64,000 bases of DNA from Stentor roeselii (taxonomy: Eukaryota; Ciliophora; Heterotrichea; Heterotrichida; Stentoridae), in assembly GCA_006503475.1 (NCBI GenBank), contig RSEH01000034.1:1-64000 (forward strand), read 5' to 3'. This document shows positions 46,836 through 54,151 of this stretch, in pieces. Under the pieces are notes generated by a model. That model ran no database searches. It saw only the letters and a list, made by a program, of their open reading frames with translations, and had not been told where the DNA came from. Positions within the stretch are counted from its first letter, which is position 1, and every line of letters starts with the position of its first letter. Made by a program: the position numbers and the translations under genes.

Positions 46836-48218
46836 CTAAAAAGCCTTTTTCACGTACATCAATAAATACCCCTGAACTTGTCGAACTGATTCCGGGTCTA
46901 CTTCTTGGAAGTTGCTATCGTCAAACATAAACCACTTGTTACCTCTCTTGCAGAAAGCTGAGTAGTGTCCACAAGTCGCATTTCCTGAATGGACTGCAAT
47001 TGACTTTAAATCATATTTCACGCGTTCTGATGTGTTTAGTTCCAGTTCGAATGGAAACTCGCAGTGCATGTTGATCTTTCTGTGAAAAGGAACAGTTACG
47101 AACCTCTTAAGTTGAATGACAAGGATATTAGGAAGTATCACAAAAGAATACTGCTTTTCAAGATCTCTCGTTTTTCCACAGGCTTGGCAAAGGTACTGTC
47201 CTTGAATGATTTCTTTTTCCAAGTACTTTTCAACGCTTTTATTGAGATTGGTCGTCACTTGCAGGGTCAACAGGGTGAAAGGTTCGAAACTTTCTCGTTT
47301 ATCATGACAACCAAAGCAAGAAATCCTGCTACTTGCCATTCCTGAGAAGACAGAAACCACCAGCTTTGAATGACTTGCTTGGTACTCTCGCCAAGGGTCG
47401 CATTCTTCCACCTGACGTGGACGGTGAAGCTCTTTGTCAAGAGAATCAATCAGTTTACGGAAAAACTCAGGCATGTCGTGTTGTTTACCTGGAGGAAAGT
47501 CTTCTTTGAAGTAATCGACAAAGGATTTGTTGTCACAAATACCTGTCTTTGCTTGTTGAATAAATTCTTTCATTATTGACAAAAGAGGCGTCACTCGTTT
47601 CATGTTCGAAATGATTTTTGTGAAGTTGGTTAAGGCAAGGATGCATTGTAGAGTCGTGTTTAGAAAGCAGAAATTACCGATGTTTTGAAGGGCTACTATT
47701 CCTGAGGTACTTCTTGGAGTGGATTCGAAACTTGAGGGCTTGAACTCGTGGATTAGACGAGGGCGGTAACTTGATGTTCGGGTCTCGATACGTTTTCGTA
47801 GGTCTTCGATTGACTTGTTTTGGAAGACTGGAATTTTTATGCTGGAAATTGATTCTTTTTTACTTAGGCTTGGAGATGTAGTCCTGGACGAAACAAGTGA
47901 ATTATTTTTGAGATAAATATTATCCTTAGAGCATTCAAGTTGATGGTCAGAGCCATAAGCCCCTCTAAGATAAAGCCAAAGTTTTTTCGGCACAGTGACA
48001 TAATCCTTCTTAAAACTCAAATTGCTTTTCGGTACATTCTTAGAGTCAACAAGTGAATGCAAATAAATCCTAGCAGGTTTAGCGCCTCCCCTAAGATACT
48101 TGATCCAAGCTTCAAACCACTTACAAGGCACAACAAAATGAGGGCCAGGTGCATTTTTTGACTGGTTAAACAAAGCGATTTCTTTTTTTCGATGGACTTC
48201 AACAATAAGCGAATTCAT
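46836..48218 (-). CDS. ubiquitin-specific protease with N-terminal DUSP domain
   Basis: This is a 460-aa protein from ATG 48216-48218. Residues about 25-95 are a DUSP domain (FVVPCKWFEAWIKYLRGG, then KKLWLYLRGAYGSDHQL). The C19 peptidase domain (about 177-458) has the Cys box ALQNIGNFCFLNTTLQC with catalytic Cys 184, a zinc-ribbon-like Cys pair (CFGCHDK; YLCQACGKTRD), the His box HSGNATCGHYSAF and the Asp of WFMFDDSNFQEV. The usual Thr of GNTCFxN is Phe here. The enzyme should cut ubiquitin from substrates or chains. It is compact compared with human DUSP-bearing USPs (USP4, USP15, USP20, USP33). Another DUSP-bearing gene lies 4.5 kb away. Confidence 0.9.
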   Translation of the reverse strand: MNSLIVEVHRKKEIALFNQSKNAPGPHFVVPCKWFEAWIKYLRGGAKPARIYLHSLVDSKNVPKSNLSFKKDYVTVPKKLWLYLRGAYGSDHQLECSKDNIYLKNNSLVSSRTTSPSLSKKESISSIKIPVFQNKSIEDLRKRIETRTSSYRPRLIHEFKPSSFESTPRSTSGIVALQNIGNFCFLNTTLQCILALTNFTKIISNMKRVTPLLSIMKEFIQQAKTGICDNKSFVDYFKEDFPPGKQHDMPEFFRKLIDSLDKELHRPRQVEECDPWREYQASHSKLVVSVFSGMASSRISCFGCHDKRESFEPFTLLTLQVTTNLNKSVEKYLEKEIIQGQYLCQACGKTRDLEKQYSFVILPNILVIQLKRFVTVPFHRKINMHCEFPFELELNTSERVKYDLKSIAVHSGNATCGHYSAFCKRGNKWFMFDDSNFQEVDPESVRQVQGYLLMYVKKAF

Positions 48219-48233
48219 TATTATTCGATTAAA

Positions 48234-48785
48234 CTAAAGGTTCTTGGGAAGTCTCTGCTGGGCAGCCATAGTGAAGATGCCGTAGATGAAAGCGATGAAC
48301 AGACTTGAAAGAAACATGTAAAAAAACATTAAATTTCCTTTACCAATGCATTTGCTGGTCCATGGACAGTGATGGTCGTATTCTTGGATGCAAACTTCGC
48401 ATTCTTTGCAATGTTCAGTCCTGGGTTTCATGTAAACGTCGCAGACTGAGCAGTAAGTTGACGAGTCAAGAGCTGAGATGTCATCATCTTGGCTTTTTAC
48501 CATCTCGATGCCGGGGTCCACGGTGGCTGCACAGAAGTAAGAAACAAGTAGAAAGGTGAAGAGAATAAAGCCGATAAATGAACTGAAGGAACTTGTTTTT
48601 GCTGATACGTAAAAAACTAGGAAGATCCCTAAAAGAAGAAGGGTTGTGAAAAAACATAAGAATAATGGCCCTATGTTTCAAATACAGTGAGGACCTATCA
48701 CTATTTTTGGGTACCCGTCGATGAACCAAAAACACTTCAGGTTGCCGAAGGTTCTTCGGAGGACTACTTTTGACTCGATTTCCAT
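48234..48785 (-). CDS. DHHC-type palmitoyltransferase, short; one 15-nt intron
   Basis: Two exons, complement(48234-48670, 48686-48785), encode 178 aa. The intron (48671-48685) reads GTATTTGAAACATAG in the sense direction and is the only one here that lacks GTAA. Its removal turns IGPHCI-stop into IGPHWPLFLCFFTTLLLLG, a usual first helix. A second helix follows (FIGFILFTFLLVSYF), then the zinc/active-site domain CSVCDVYMKPRTEHCKECEV with YDHHCPWTSKCIGKGN, and a third helix (LMFFYMFLSSLFIAFIYGI). It attaches palmitate to protein cysteines. The usual fourth helix and C-terminal tail are missing. Only 7 bp separate its ATG from the stop of the gene upstream. Confidence 0.85.
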
Positions 48786-48792
48786 TTAATGA

Positions 48793-49110
48793 TTAGGACT
48801 TTGTTAATAGTTCCACGTATTTCGATGGAAGAGCTCTTTTCTTTAAAAGGTCGATTTTTTCTTCAATATTCAATTTCGACTTGATTTTCGAAGATTTTTT
48901 CTCAACTTTGTCCATCAAATTTTCAGTCTTTTCATGATTTTTCCTTGTTTTTTTCACGATTTTCGCCTTTCTAAGTACTCTTCTATCAATATCATTTTCC
49001 ATTAGTTTCTGATACACCTCTTGTGGATCAATTCTTTTTCTAGGCAGTTCATCATCGCTATCACCTTTCTTCAAATCAGAGACTGTTCTTTTAAGCAGCT
49101 TGATCGACAT
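48793..49110 (-). CDS. small Lys-rich protein, unknown
   Basis: This is a 105-aa frame from ATG 49108-49110 (MSIKLLKRTVSDLKKGDSDD). It is highly charged, with 26 Lys, and helical (EVYQKLMENDIDRRVLRKAK). It has no recognised domain; small basic proteins like this are often nucleolar or ribosomal accessory factors. It starts 35 bp from the divergent PP2C gene and stops 7 bp before the DHHC gene in the same orientation. The two could share one transcript or have nested promoter and 3' end. Confidence 0.6.
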   Translation of the reverse strand: MSIKLLKRTVSDLKKGDSDDELPRKRIDPQEVYQKLMENDIDRRVLRKAKIVKKTRKNHEKTENLMDKVEKKSSKIKSKLNIEEKIDLLKKRALPSKYVELLTKS

Positions 49111-49145
49111 TTATCATTAAAGCCTTGAAAATCGTTCATAGTTAA

Positions 49146-50465
49146 ATGGGCAACTGTTGCAAACCGCGAGTCCAGTACCTGGAAGATCCAGACTACAAGC
49201 AGCACGCAGTATTAGGAATAATCGAAAGAGACCGAATGGGTAGTTTCGTGAGTCGAACTCAAGTTTCTTTCGGACTCCTGCCGCCAGTCGACCAGTTCAA
49301 CTCGATATTCGACTTGGACAAGTCAAAAATCCAGGCCAACGGATGTGTCTTGCCTGGACTCGACCCTCGAGCAGAAGTCGAAAAGGAATGTCAGGACTCT
49401 TTCACTTTCCTTTCTTCTGAAGGGCAGTTTCTCGCGATTTTATTTGATGGACACGGCAAAGACGGCAGAAGGGTCTCACTTTTCTGTCGAGACTTCATGA
49501 AAAAGTACTTCGAAATCAATTCAGAAGCTTTTGAAGTAGACCCGAAATTAGCTATTGAAGACATGGTCGATCAATGTGATTTCGACTTGGCTTCTAGTGG
49601 AATTGAATGTAATTTATCAGGAACGACTGCTGTTGTTATTGTGATTAATTCTCTTGGAATTCACGCTGGTAGTGTTGGAGATTCAAGGGCAGTTCTGGCG
49701 TCGGTTCCTAAAGACAATTCTTTAAGTTTCCCAGAATACCGTGCAAGTCAGTTTAAAAGACTTGTCCAGCCCAGCCGGAACTTAAACGCGTTGCCTTTAA
49801 CAGTTGACCAAAAGCCCAACCACGAAGAAGAGCTCAGAAGAATCAAGGCTGCCGGAGGGGTAGTCGAAAAGTTAGCAGATGAAATGGGCAGGCCGGTCGG
49901 GCCTTATCGTGTATGGAAGAAGAAAGGAAACCTTCCTGGCTTGGCCATGTCTCGAAGTATTGGAGATCGACTCGCACATGACATCGGCGTGATTTCGACT
50001 CCGATTTTTCATTCTTTTTCGTTTTACCCGGGATTTGATCAGTTTATAGTTCTGGCTTCTGATGGGATTTGGGATGTTATGGATAATTTCGAAGTTATTA
50101 ACTTTGTTGAAAAATTTAGAAAAAATTGTCAGGGAGAGTCTGGGTGTTACCCTGCAAGGCTTTCGAATTCTACTATTTCTAGACTTTTATGTGAAGAGGC
50201 TAGGTTTAGGTGGTTTGGAGTCATTGAAGAAGAAGATGTGATGATTGATGATATCTCTTGTATTGTGATTGAATTTTCAGCACTGGAAGCAAAGATGCTG
50301 GATGTTAAAGCAGAAGAGAGAAAAGTTAATAAGTTCAAAAGCATCGCGATTGACTCTTCAGAAACTAGTGCTGAGTCGAGTAAAGCAGTAAGAAAAGACC
50401 CGACAAGAGGTTCCGTAGCAAATGACTCAGAAATATCAGCAGCTTTAAAAGAACTGAACAATTGA
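49146..50465 (+). CDS. PP2C-type protein phosphatase, N-terminally lipidated
   Basis: This is a 439-aa protein starting MGNCCKPRVQY; Gly-2 and Cys-4/5 suit myristoylation and palmitoylation. The PPM catalytic domain (about 55-380) contains QDSFTFLSSEGQFLAILFDG with DGHGKDG, SGTTAVVIVI, HAGSVGDSRAV, GLAMSRSIGD, IVLASDGIWDVMDN and a late MIDDISCIVIEF. All the metal-binding Asps are present, so it should be an active Mn/Mg-dependent Ser/Thr phosphatase at a membrane. An insertion of about 40 residues before LTVDQKPNHEEE is seen in many protist PP2Cs. The C-terminal 60 residues are polar and low in complexity. Confidence 0.93.
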   Translation: MGNCCKPRVQYLEDPDYKQHAVLGIIERDRMGSFVSRTQVSFGLLPPVDQFNSIFDLDKSKIQANGCVLPGLDPRAEVEKECQDSFTFLSSEGQFLAILFDGHGKDGRRVSLFCRDFMKKYFEINSEAFEVDPKLAIEDMVDQCDFDLASSGIECNLSGTTAVVIVINSLGIHAGSVGDSRAVLASVPKDNSLSFPEYRASQFKRLVQPSRNLNALPLTVDQKPNHEEELRRIKAAGGVVEKLADEMGRPVGPYRVWKKKGNLPGLAMSRSIGDRLAHDIGVISTPIFHSFSFYPGFDQFIVLASDGIWDVMDNFEVINFVEKFRKNCQGESGCYPARLSNSTISRLLCEEARFRWFGVIEEEDVMIDDISCIVIEFSALEAKMLDVKAEERKVNKFKSIAIDSSETSAESSKAVRKDPTRGSVANDSEISAALKELNN

Positions 50466-50482
50466 CACAAGTAACTTAATAA

Positions 50483-51517
50483 TTATTTCTTCTTCCCTTT
50501 CTTCGGTGATTTTTTCCCTCCTTTACCTTTGCCCTTTTTCCCTTTTTTTCCCTTTTTGCTCATAAGTCTAGTATAAGTTTCAATTCTTCTAGTTTCAATA
50601 TCCTCTCTAATCATAAGACTTCTTTCAAAGATCCTTTTATACATCTCTTGCAAGTCCCAACTACGAATAGAGTGATCATAACTTCCAGAGTAAAGCATTC
50701 CATCCGCGAATTCAATGCAAGTGACTCCATCATCATGACCAGCAAAGTCCTCGAGGCACCTTCCCGTATTTTTATCCCAGACTTTGATAGTCCTATCATC
50801 AGAGTAGCTATAAAGGTACTCTCCATACGCCTTCAGTCCTAACACCCAGCTTTTGTGTCCTTTGAACTCTTTTCCAGTAGAGTTCTCCAAGTCCCAAGCC
50901 CGAATAACCATTTCACAGCCTCCGACATAAATGATGTTCCCTTCGGCTTCCATGCACTTAATCGGCTGCTCTGAAGCAATTAGCGTGTCTTTAATGGTAT
51001 TTTCACGAAGGTCGACGATGCGCAGCATCCTGTCCCAAGACCCTGCGATTATCTCGAACTCACGAACGACTAAGTCAGAGATTGGGTCAGCGAACTGATA
51101 AATGACGTCGCATTCTCGTGTTTGGGTGTTCCAGATACGGATTGTACTGTCTTGAGAGGCGGAGACTAGTCTTTTGCTGTGTTTTAAAGATGTGACTGAT
51201 GATGAGTGCCCTTTGAACACCCCGATGGCGCTTGGGTCTTCGAGTGAGTAAGAAACGACTTCTCCGTCGGTGTACCCTGCGAAGACAGTAGAACCTAGGA
51301 ACTTGTAAGTCGTTATGTCTTGTTTCCCTCCAGGTCTCTCCAACTGTCGCTTGTCTTTCACAGTTCTAGCTTTGAGGTCCCAGGTGCGAATGACGCCATC
51401 AGCAGAGCCAGAAACAAGTAAATGTCCATCAGGTCCATCAGGAGCAAAGAGTATTAAAATAGTATCTTTGTGGCCTTTAAGCCTATCTTTGTAAGCTCGA
51501 GACTTAATAGTCTTCAT
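50483..51517 (-). CDS. WD40-repeat protein with a Lys/Gly-rich tail
   Basis: This is a 344-aa protein of about seven WD repeats (LVSGSADGVIRTWDLKA, LVSASQDSTIRIWNTQT, IIAGSWDRMLRIVDLRE, LYSYSDDRTIKVWDKNTGRC, LYSGSYDHSIRSWDLQE), enough for a single propeller. The final 24 residues are almost only Lys, Gly and Pro (SKKGKKGKKGKGKGGKK), a tail that could bind RNA or microtubules. The partner is unknown. Its stop lies 17 bp from the convergent PP2C stop. Confidence 0.85.
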   Translation of the reverse strand: MKTIKSRAYKDRLKGHKDTILILFAPDGPDGHLLVSGSADGVIRTWDLKARTVKDKRQLERPGGKQDITTYKFLGSTVFAGYTDGEVVSYSLEDPSAIGVFKGHSSSVTSLKHSKRLVSASQDSTIRIWNTQTRECDVIYQFADPISDLVVREFEIIAGSWDRMLRIVDLRENTIKDTLIASEQPIKCMEAEGNIIYVGGCEMVIRAWDLENSTGKEFKGHKSWVLGLKAYGEYLYSYSDDRTIKVWDKNTGRCLEDFAGHDDGVTCIEFADGMLYSGSYDHSIRSWDLQEMYKRIFERSLMIREDIETRRIETYTRLMSKKGKKGKKGKGKGGKKSPKKGKKK

Positions 51518-51531
51518 TACAGTTATTTATA

Positions 51532-52713
51532 TTAATTTAAAGCGGAACTTCGACGGACTGGGCTTAGGTCCATACTGTTGTCTATTGAAACTCGGGCTAG
51601 TCGCGAATGGCTCATTTCAACTGAGCCTTGAGGTGAAGAACTCATTTCAACTGGGATCAAAATCGGGTTTTCTCCTCGAAGGTCTTGCATCATGTCCAGG
51701 ATGTCTTCAGCTTCTTCGATTTTGTCGTAGTTTTCATAGACTTTTATATGAGCGTCTGCCATCTCAGTGCTCCATTTCGAACGAGACAGCAGCGACTTGA
51801 ACTGAGACTCGTCTTGTTGTGTGACGTTTCCGAACTTTTTCCAAAGCCAGTCAGTTTGCTGGTAAAAAGGCTTCAGACCTGAAGGCACAAGGGGCTTGTC
51901 CATGTCCTTCGTGGCTTCCCAATGAACAAAAGTACTGCAAGTCGCTCCGAACCCGCCATCAACATCAAGTATCTGTCCAGTGATACTTTGAACTGAACTT
52001 AACAAAATCACTGCTTTTACAACTTCATCAATTCTTCCAAGTCTCTTTAAAGGATTATGTTTTCTTAGTCGAGTCTTGATAATTTCAAGATGATTTTCAG
52101 AGATTTGAGAATTTTTCAAGAATTTGTTAGTAAGAAACCCAGGAGCTACTGCATTTACTCTGACTGGTGCAAGTTCAGCAGCTAAGGACTTGGTGAGCAT
52201 GTTGAGTCCTGCTTTGCTCATGTGGAAAGAAATCATTCCTTGTTGGGGTCGAGTTATTCCAGAGATGTTGATGATACAACCGCGGGACTTTTTCAAGGCG
52301 ACTGAACAAAGCTGGCTGATGTGAAAGACTGAACGTAAGTTGATGTCGATCAGGTAGTCGTGGTCTTGTGGGTATGTCGACATCAGGTCGTTTTCGAAGA
52401 ATACTCCTTGACAGTTGATTAGAAGGTCAAGTCCGCCTAATGCTTCTAAAGCTCCGTTTACCATGTCGAATTGTTCTTCGTCTTGAACTAGGTCGCATTG
52501 GATGCAGATTGATTGTGAAGGGAATTGACTTCCGATTAACTCAATTGCTCGCATGTTTCGAGAGACCATCACGACTTTTGCACCGTGGTTTAGGTACCAT
52601 ATTGAACAGGCTTTTCCTATTGAACCACTTGCTCCGATTATCATCACTCGCTTTTTTATGAAGGAACTGTGGTCTAATGAGTTTCTTAAGATGCTTGTTC
52701 GCTCGCCTTCCAT
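51532..52713 (-). CDS. short-chain dehydrogenase/reductase family protein with Phe at the catalytic Tyr
   Basis: This is a 393-aa protein from ATG 52711-52713; a longer frame would need TTG. The Rossmann domain (residues about 18-260) keeps the cofactor motif MIIGASGSIGKA, the LINCQG strand (usually NNAG), and VNAVAPGFL after helix F. The active-site motif YxxxK reads FHMSK: the lysine is kept but the catalytic tyrosine is Phe. The protein may therefore be inactive or bind rather than reduce. A C-terminal extension of about 130 residues, Ser-rich at the end (SSSPQGSVEMSHSRLARVS), is not part of the classical fold. Substrate unknown. Confidence 0.85.
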   Translation of the reverse strand: MEGERTSILRNSLDHSSFIKKRVMIIGASGSIGKACSIWYLNHGAKVVMVSRNMRAIELIGSQFPSQSICIQCDLVQDEEQFDMVNGALEALGGLDLLINCQGVFFENDLMSTYPQDHDYLIDINLRSVFHISQLCSVALKKSRGCIINISGITRPQQGMISFHMSKAGLNMLTKSLAAELAPVRVNAVAPGFLTNKFLKNSQISENHLEIIKTRLRKHNPLKRLGRIDEVVKAVILLSSVQSITGQILDVDGGFGATCSTFVHWEATKDMDKPLVPSGLKPFYQQTDWLWKKFGNVTQQDESQFKSLLSRSKWSTEMADAHIKVYENYDKIEEAEDILDMMQDLRGENPILIPVEMSSSPQGSVEMSHSRLARVSIDNSMDLSPVRRSSALN

Positions 52714-52734
52714 TATAATCAAGAGTTTTTAAGA

Positions 52735-54117
52735 TTACTTAAACTTGTTCATGTAAATCGAAAGCTTTTTCCGCTTAAGAGGTGGGCCCCCTCCATAAAG
52801 ACTAAAAAGCCTGCCCCAAACCTCCGAATTCAAAACCCGATAATCCAGCATCGGCAGAAGTCCCGCCCTAAGCTTAGTACATTCTTCATTTTCGAAAAAA
52901 GAATGATTCGAGATCTCATCAGGAGGGAGTTGCCCTGGGCTAGTGGCCAATGAACGATCAAATAAATAAGCTTTCCACTTATCAAGCCAATTAGAAGAAA
53001 TCATAAAATAAGTGCCATCCGCATCAATTTGATTAAGTTTTTTGAATAAAGCAAGTTCTTCAGTTCTTCTTCTGTTCAGTTCATTGGCTTCTTCATCAGT
53101 GATCAGAGGTAAAGAGTTGTGAAGTCCTGGATACGACGAAATCGGCCTGAATATTTCACATTTTTCACAGAAAATCAAACCTTTTTGCCAGGAAGTCTGA
53201 CAGTTGGGGCAAATCCACTTCTCAGTTTTTTTACTTATACCGATTTTTATACAAGTTTTCAGGATTTCCTGAAGATTTTGAGAAGACTTGTTGGAAGACA
53301 TCTGAAGGATTGAAACTTTAAAGTGTTTTAAGTCGAGATTGGAGAGAAGACCTTCTACGGACTCAAGGTTCCTGCAGAGGTCCGAGTCTTTTAAGTTTTT
53401 CAGGTAATTAAGTTGGTTTTTTACTGACTCGATTTGGGTTTTGTAAAGATCGACTTCTTCTTTCAGTCCTTTTTGCTTTTCTCTCAATTCTCTTCCAAGT
53501 TTTTTCAATGTTTTAGAATTTTCTTCTAGTTTCTCATCACAGATATTCACAAGCTTCTGAAAAAAAGTATTCACTATGTTTTCTCCTCTACTAACTTCTT
53601 GATGCTCGTTGACTTTAACAGAGTTTGCTAGATTTTCTCGACTTTCCTTGTTTTTCGCGAGATTTTCCAGGATTTTCTCAATGATTCTATCAAGGTATTG
53701 AGAAATTTGTGGAATAGGTTTGATTTCCAAGCCCATTTCCTGCACTTCAACAATACATTCATCACAAAGTTCACTAGCAGGTTTTTCAGTAAATGAGTGA
53801 ATAGGTAAATTATGTTCTTCACAATAATTCAAATCAAATTCTTCACTTTTTTTCGATTTGATATCATGACTGAGGATAGAAAGCAATGAAAAGTTTTTAC
53901 TTAAGCTCTGAAGGCATTTTTTTCTGTAATCTTCATCAGTTTCATTGTAAAATCGGTCGATTTTAAACTTATGAGTCGCTCGGCACACAGAGCATCTGAT
54001 TTTATTCAAAGCGAAAAGACCAGCGAGACATTTTTCACAAAAGGTGTGTCCACAGGAAAGAATTCTTGGAACACACGACTCTGACGACCAAGAGTTGTGA
54101 CATTCAGGGCAGTCCAT
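52735..54117 (-). CDS. RING finger protein with RanBP2-type zinc finger and DUSP domain
   Basis: This is a 460-aa protein. Residues 3-46 are a C3HC4 RING (CPECHNSW...LSCGHTFCEKC...IRCSVCR). A Cys/His-rich B-box-like stretch follows (YCEEHNLPIHSF, LCDECIVEVQ), and residues 160-260 are coiled coil. A RanBP2-like zinc finger sits near 300-325 (WICPNCQTSWQKGLIFCEKC). The C-terminal 90 residues are a DUSP domain: YFMISSNWLDKWKAYLF, SPGQLPPDEISNHSFF, LLPMLDYRVLNSEVWGRLFS and LYGGGPPLKRK. RING suggests a ubiquitin ligase of TRIM type; DUSP is otherwise typical of deubiquitinases. Followed 34 bp upstream by another RING gene. Confidence 0.88.
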   Translation of the reverse strand: MDCPECHNSWSSESCVPRILSCGHTFCEKCLAGLFALNKIRCSVCRATHKFKIDRFYNETDEDYRKKCLQSLSKNFSLLSILSHDIKSKKSEEFDLNYCEEHNLPIHSFTEKPASELCDECIVEVQEMGLEIKPIPQISQYLDRIIEKILENLAKNKESRENLANSVKVNEHQEVSRGENIVNTFFQKLVNICDEKLEENSKTLKKLGRELREKQKGLKEEVDLYKTQIESVKNQLNYLKNLKDSDLCRNLESVEGLLSNLDLKHFKVSILQMSSNKSSQNLQEILKTCIKIGISKKTEKWICPNCQTSWQKGLIFCEKCEIFRPISSYPGLHNSLPLITDEEANELNRRRTEELALFKKLNQIDADGTYFMISSNWLDKWKAYLFDRSLATSPGQLPPDEISNHSFFENEECTKLRAGLLPMLDYRVLNSEVWGRLFSLYGGGPPLKRKKLSIYMNKFK

Positions 54118-54151
54118 AATGAAAACTTTAATAAACCAGTTAATATCTTGA

